From the NCBI GenBank assembly GCA_963706555.1, contig OY970164.1:3162001-3226000 (forward strand): 64,000 bases of DNA, written 5' to 3'. Source of the stretch: Bog-473 sp963706555. GTDB lineage: Bacteria; Actinomycetota; Acidimicrobiia; Acidimicrobiales; RAAP-2. Position numbers and translations under genes: made by a program. The notes below the pieces were generated by a model. It did not search any database and was not told where the DNA came from. It was given only the letters and a program-made list of their open reading frames with translations. Of the stretch, positions 61,344-64,000 are shown piece by piece; the first letter of the stretch is position 1; every line of letters begins with the position of its first letter.

Positions 61344-62123
61344 TCATCGAGCCTCGAAACGGGGGGGACGACCCTCCGCCGCGGCCCGAACACCCTCCGT
61401 CCAGTCGGACGTCGATTGGAGCCATTCCTGCTCTATCGCCTCGTGCTCAGCGGCCGCACGAAACTGTTCGATGCTTCCGGCCCGCATCGTCTGGCGGATC
61501 GATCGCAGGGCGAGCGGCGCTGTCGCGGCGATCTCCGCCGCCAACGCGTGCGCCGCGGTGCGCACAGCGTCGCGGGCGACCAATTCGTCGCAGAGCCCGA
61601 TTGCCGCGGCCTCTTCCCCTTTGACCCGTCGTCCGGTGAACAGCAGATTGTTCGCGTGCTGCTGTCCGACGATGGCGGGCAGGGTGACCGTCAACCCGAG
61701 TATGTGATGGAATCCGAAGCGTGCGAAGTTGGCGGAGAACCTCGCCTCCGGACAAGCAATCCGAAAGTCGGCTAGACACGCCAGGCCCAAACCCGCACCG
61801 ATTGCGGCACCTTGGACGGCAGCCACGACAGGAGTCTTGACGGCGAACAACCGGATCGCTTGGCGGTACAGAAGATCGGGGCCTACCGACCGGCCATCGG
61901 TGGCACTTCCGGAAAGATTGGCCCCCGCGCAGAAATGCTTGCCTTCGGAGCACAGCAGAATGGCCCGGCAGGCAACCAACTCGTCGAGTGCGGCATATGC
62001 GTCACCCAGTGCATCGATCACGTCCGTCTCGAAGAAGTTCTCGGGTGGCCTGTGAATCTCGACGGTCGCGACGAAGGAGTCATCGACGGTCGCTGTCACA
62101 TCTCCAAAACGCTCGTCGAACAC
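61344..62123 (-). CDS. Enoyl-CoA hydratase/isomerase family protein
   Basis: 259 residues, crotonase fold. Oxyanion segments are KHFCAGANLSG and GAAIGAGLGLACLAD; the active-site loop reads FHHILGLTVTLPAIVG, the variant seen in many degradation-type EchA proteins, without the classical Glu pair. GTG 62123 has GGGGGG five bases upstream. It is divergent from the acyl-CoA dehydrogenase at 62231, and the dyad motif lies between. Confidence 0.9.
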   Translation of the reverse strand: MFDERFGDVTATVDDSFVATVEIHRPPENFFETDVIDALGDAYAALDELVACRAILLCSEGKHFCAGANLSGSATDGRSVGPDLLYRQAIRLFAVKTPVVAAVQGAAIGAGLGLACLADFRIACPEARFSANFARFGFHHILGLTVTLPAIVGQQHANNLLFTGRRVKGEEAAAIGLCDELVARDAVRTAAHALAAEIAATAPLALRSIRQTMRAGSIEQFRAAAEHEAIEQEWLQSTSDWTEGVRAAAEGRPPRFEAR

Positions 62124-62154
62124 GGTTGCCCCCCGATGGCCCAACCGCTACGGT

Positions 62155-62170
62155 TTTGGGCGAGTGCCCA
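62155..62170 (+). promoter_or_regulatory. Shared dyad motif, full site
   Basis: TTTGGGCGAGTGCCCA: TGGGC and GCCCA form a perfect dyad around GAGT. It sits 32 bases from the hydratase start and 61 bases before ATG 62231, so it can serve both divergent genes. Confidence 0.55.
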
Positions 62171-62230
62171 TGTACGCTAATTCGGTTACGACACCCAATT
62201 CAAATGCGTCGCGTCACCTAGCATCGCCGC

Positions 62231-63370
62231 ATGTTCCAACGTAATTCCGACCAGCAACTCTTCGAGGAGACTACCAAGAAGTTCCTCGAGTCCTCGTGCC
62301 CACCTTCCAAACTGAGAGAGTTGGCCAGCGACACGTCGGGCTACGAGCGGGCCTTCTGGGAGCAGGGCGCCGAGTTGGGATGGACGTCGCTGGTCGTGCC
62401 CGAGGAGGCCGGTGGCGGGAGTGTGAGCCTGCAGGGAGTGAAGGACCTGACCCTGGTGGCGTATCAGTTCGGGCTGCACGCAGCTCCCGGCCCTCTCCTG
62501 GGAAGCAACGTGGTGGCCGCGGCATTGGGGCGGTGGGGGAGCACCGAGCAACGAACCGGGCCGCTCGCCGAGTTACTGCGTGGTGAAGCCGCAGGGGCAT
62601 GGGCCCTGGCCGAGGATCCTCCGCACGACAGACTGGGTGATGTTGCGCTCGTCGCCACTGAACTCGACGAGGGTTTCCGCCTGGACGGGGTCAAGTCACC
62701 TGTTGAAGGCGGCTCGGGCGCAGCCCACCTGCTCGTGACTGCCCGGGCCCGAACGGGACTGAGTCAGTTCCTTGTGCCCGTTGCGGCACCCGGACTGACG
62801 GTGCACCCGCTGCACGGCCTCGACACGACCCGTCGGTTCGCACGGCTCGACTTCGACGATGTCCGGCTGCATCCCTCCTCGCTCGTGGGGACAGCGGGGG
62901 AAGGGGCCGGTGCGGTCGAATGGCTCACTGATCTGGCCGTCACCATCCAACTGGCCGAAATGTGCGGCGCCATGCAGTGGGCATTCGACACCACCGTGGA
63001 GTGGGCGTTCAACCGCTACTCGTTCGGCCGCCCACTGGCCTCGTACCAGGAGATCAAGCATCGGTTCGCTGACATGAAGATGACCCTCGAGGCAAGCCTC
63101 GCCATCACGGCCCAAGCGGCGGACGCCGTCGACCGCGAGACGCCCGACCGTGCAGAGCTCGTCAGCGCCGGGAAATTCTATGTCGGGCGCAACGGGCCGG
63201 AGTTGGTCCAGGACTGCGTGCAGTTGCACGGTGGCATCGGCCTGACATTCGACCACGACCTTCATCTCTTCCTGCGCAGAGTCGTCACCGATGCCGCGCT
63301 TTTCGGAACGCCGAGTCAGCACGCGTGCCGGTTGACCGACATTCTGGCCTCGAGGGGAGTGGCGGCATGA
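62231..63370 (+). CDS. Acyl-CoA dehydrogenase, small member of pair 3
   Basis: 379 residues: SDQQLFEETTKKFLESS, then GRPLASYQEIKHRFADM and GGIGLTFDHDLHLFLRR. At the position of the Glu in the other two small members (TWEH) this one has Asp (TFDH). Otherwise length and motifs match 39278 and 49734. ATG 62231 is the start. Its stop overlaps the next start (ATGA). Confidence 0.9.
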   Translation: MFQRNSDQQLFEETTKKFLESSCPPSKLRELASDTSGYERAFWEQGAELGWTSLVVPEEAGGGSVSLQGVKDLTLVAYQFGLHAAPGPLLGSNVVAAALGRWGSTEQRTGPLAELLRGEAAGAWALAEDPPHDRLGDVALVATELDEGFRLDGVKSPVEGGSGAAHLLVTARARTGLSQFLVPVAAPGLTVHPLHGLDTTRRFARLDFDDVRLHPSSLVGTAGEGAGAVEWLTDLAVTIQLAEMCGAMQWAFDTTVEWAFNRYSFGRPLASYQEIKHRFADMKMTLEASLAITAQAADAVDRETPDRAELVSAGKFYVGRNGPELVQDCVQLHGGIGLTFDHDLHLFLRRVVTDAALFGTPSQHACRLTDILASRGVAA

Positions 63371-64000
63371 GCGAGGCCACCGCGATGGAGAGCGTCGAGA
63401 GCTTCGCGGCCAAGGCCCGGACGTGGCTGGCCGAGAACATGCCGCGCACCGAAGACAGGGGCGGCCGTCACCGGGCCGCCATGCGCACCGACGAGGAGGA
63501 GCTGGCCCACATTTCTCGTTGCCGGGAGTTGCAACGCACGCTCTTCGAGGGCGGTTTTGCCGGCATCTGCGTGCCGGAGGACTATGGCGGCCAGGGCCTG
63601 ACGGCCGATCACCAAGCGGCGTTCAACCGGGAGATCCGGGGCTACGACTACCCGGCGGATACGCAGATCCCGACGTTCACTCCTTGCATGTCGGTGATCC
63701 TGGAATTCGGGACCCACGAACAGAAGAAGCGGCACGTGCCCCCGATCCTCAAAGGGGAGACATTATGGATGCAGTTTCTGTCCGAGCCCAGCGGAGGTTC
63801 GGACGTGGCCGGCGCCCAGACGACGGCTGTGCGGGATGGCGAGGAATGGGTCATCAACGGTTCCAAAATCTGGACGACGGGAGCCTGGTGGGCCGACTGG
63901 GGTCTGTGCCTCGTCAGGACGAACTGGGACGTCCCCAAGCACCGTGGCCTGACCGTGTTCATGCTCGAGATACACCAACCGGGAATCGAGATCCATCGCA
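63367..64000 (+). CDS. Acyl-CoA dehydrogenase, large member of pair 3 (3' end outside the window)
   Basis: The visible 211 residues begin at ATG 63367, overlapping the small member's stop. They show ARTWLAENMPRTED, RTLFEGGFAGICVPEDYGG, FLSEPSGGSDVAGAQT and NGSKIWTTGA, then NWDVPKHRGLTVFML. These match the N-terminal halves of the large members at 40410 and 48511. The frame is open to the last base. Confidence 0.9.
   Translation, partial: MSEATAMESVESFAAKARTWLAENMPRTEDRGGRHRAAMRTDEEELAHISRCRELQRTLFEGGFAGICVPEDYGGQGLTADHQAAFNREIRGYDYPADTQIPTFTPCMSVILEFGTHEQKKRHVPPILKGETLWMQFLSEPSGGSDVAGAQTTAVRDGEEWVINGSKIWTTGAWWADWGLCLVRTNWDVPKHRGLTVFMLEIHQPGIEIHR

Noticed and set aside
1..64000. tRNA, rRNA or riboswitch genes
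   Set aside because: I saw no cloverleaf, rRNA or riboswitch signature, but a covariance search would be needed to exclude them.

Overview
The window is GC-rich bacterial chromosome dominated by acyl-CoA metabolism. DUF222/HNH (13E12-type) proteins, a luciferase-like (F420-type) monooxygenase, malate synthase G and many FadD/FadE/EchA-like paralogues point to Actinomycetota. The mix of CaiB/BaiF transferases, amidohydrolase-2 proteins and single-copy catabolic cassettes suits an uncultured Acidimicrobiia-like lineage, but the lineage is inference. No rRNA, tRNA, CRISPR array, insertion sequence or phage gene was recognised.

Left part (1-31 kb): mostly single genes or short pairs on alternating strands. 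In order: the 3' half of malate synthase G; an enoyl-CoA hydratase and a frameshifted CoA-transferase; a cyclase-family hydrolase; a dienelactone hydrolase; a thioesterase; two more enoyl-CoA hydratases; a CoA ligase, SnoaL-like protein and luciferase-like monooxygenase; a small cysteine-containing protein; an enoyl-CoA hydratase; a tandem pair of near-identical aldehyde dehydrogenases; a second frameshifted CoA-transferase; a short-chain dehydrogenase, acyl-CoA dehydrogenase and ferredoxin group; a thiolase; a VOC protein; a double-hotdog protein; a methyltransferase; a second dienelactone hydrolase; a TetR regulator; two TIM-barrel isomerase-like proteins; a succinate-semialdehyde-type dehydrogenase; and an amidohydrolase. 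Almost every intergenic gap here carries its own private tandem repeat (units of about 10-27 bp), which is the most striking structural feature of the window.

Middle (31-41.7 kb): a DUF222-HNH protein, a second copy of the short-chain dehydrogenase/acyl-CoA dehydrogenase cassette, an ABC importer (ATPase plus a fused LivH-LivM permease, without a second ATPase or binding protein), a CoA ligase, and a divergent pair of acyl-CoA dehydrogenases.

Right part (41.7-64 kb): a twelve-gene minus-strand run (56318 down to 41726), mostly joined by 4-base stop/start overlaps. It encodes two amidohydrolases, two CoA ligases, a VOC protein, a paired acyl-CoA dehydrogenase, a thiolase-like/DUF35 pair, two CaiB/BaiF transferases and an SDR. 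It is followed by an aldehyde dehydrogenase, a third amidohydrolase, another CoA ligase, an enoyl-CoA hydratase and a third acyl-CoA dehydrogenase pair that runs off the window. A shared dyad motif (TGGGC-N4-GCCCA, often preceded by TT) occurs in four of the promoter gaps between 37 and 62 kb and suggests one regulon.

Taken together the genes describe activation of carboxylic acids to CoA thioesters, alpha,beta-dehydrogenation, hydration, aldol or thiolytic cleavage, aldehyde oxidation and CoA transfer, with glyoxylate entering through malate synthase. The substrates are not identifiable from sequence. The paired dehydrogenases, the thiolase-like/DUF35 pair and the SDRs resemble steroid or terpenoid side-chain catabolism.
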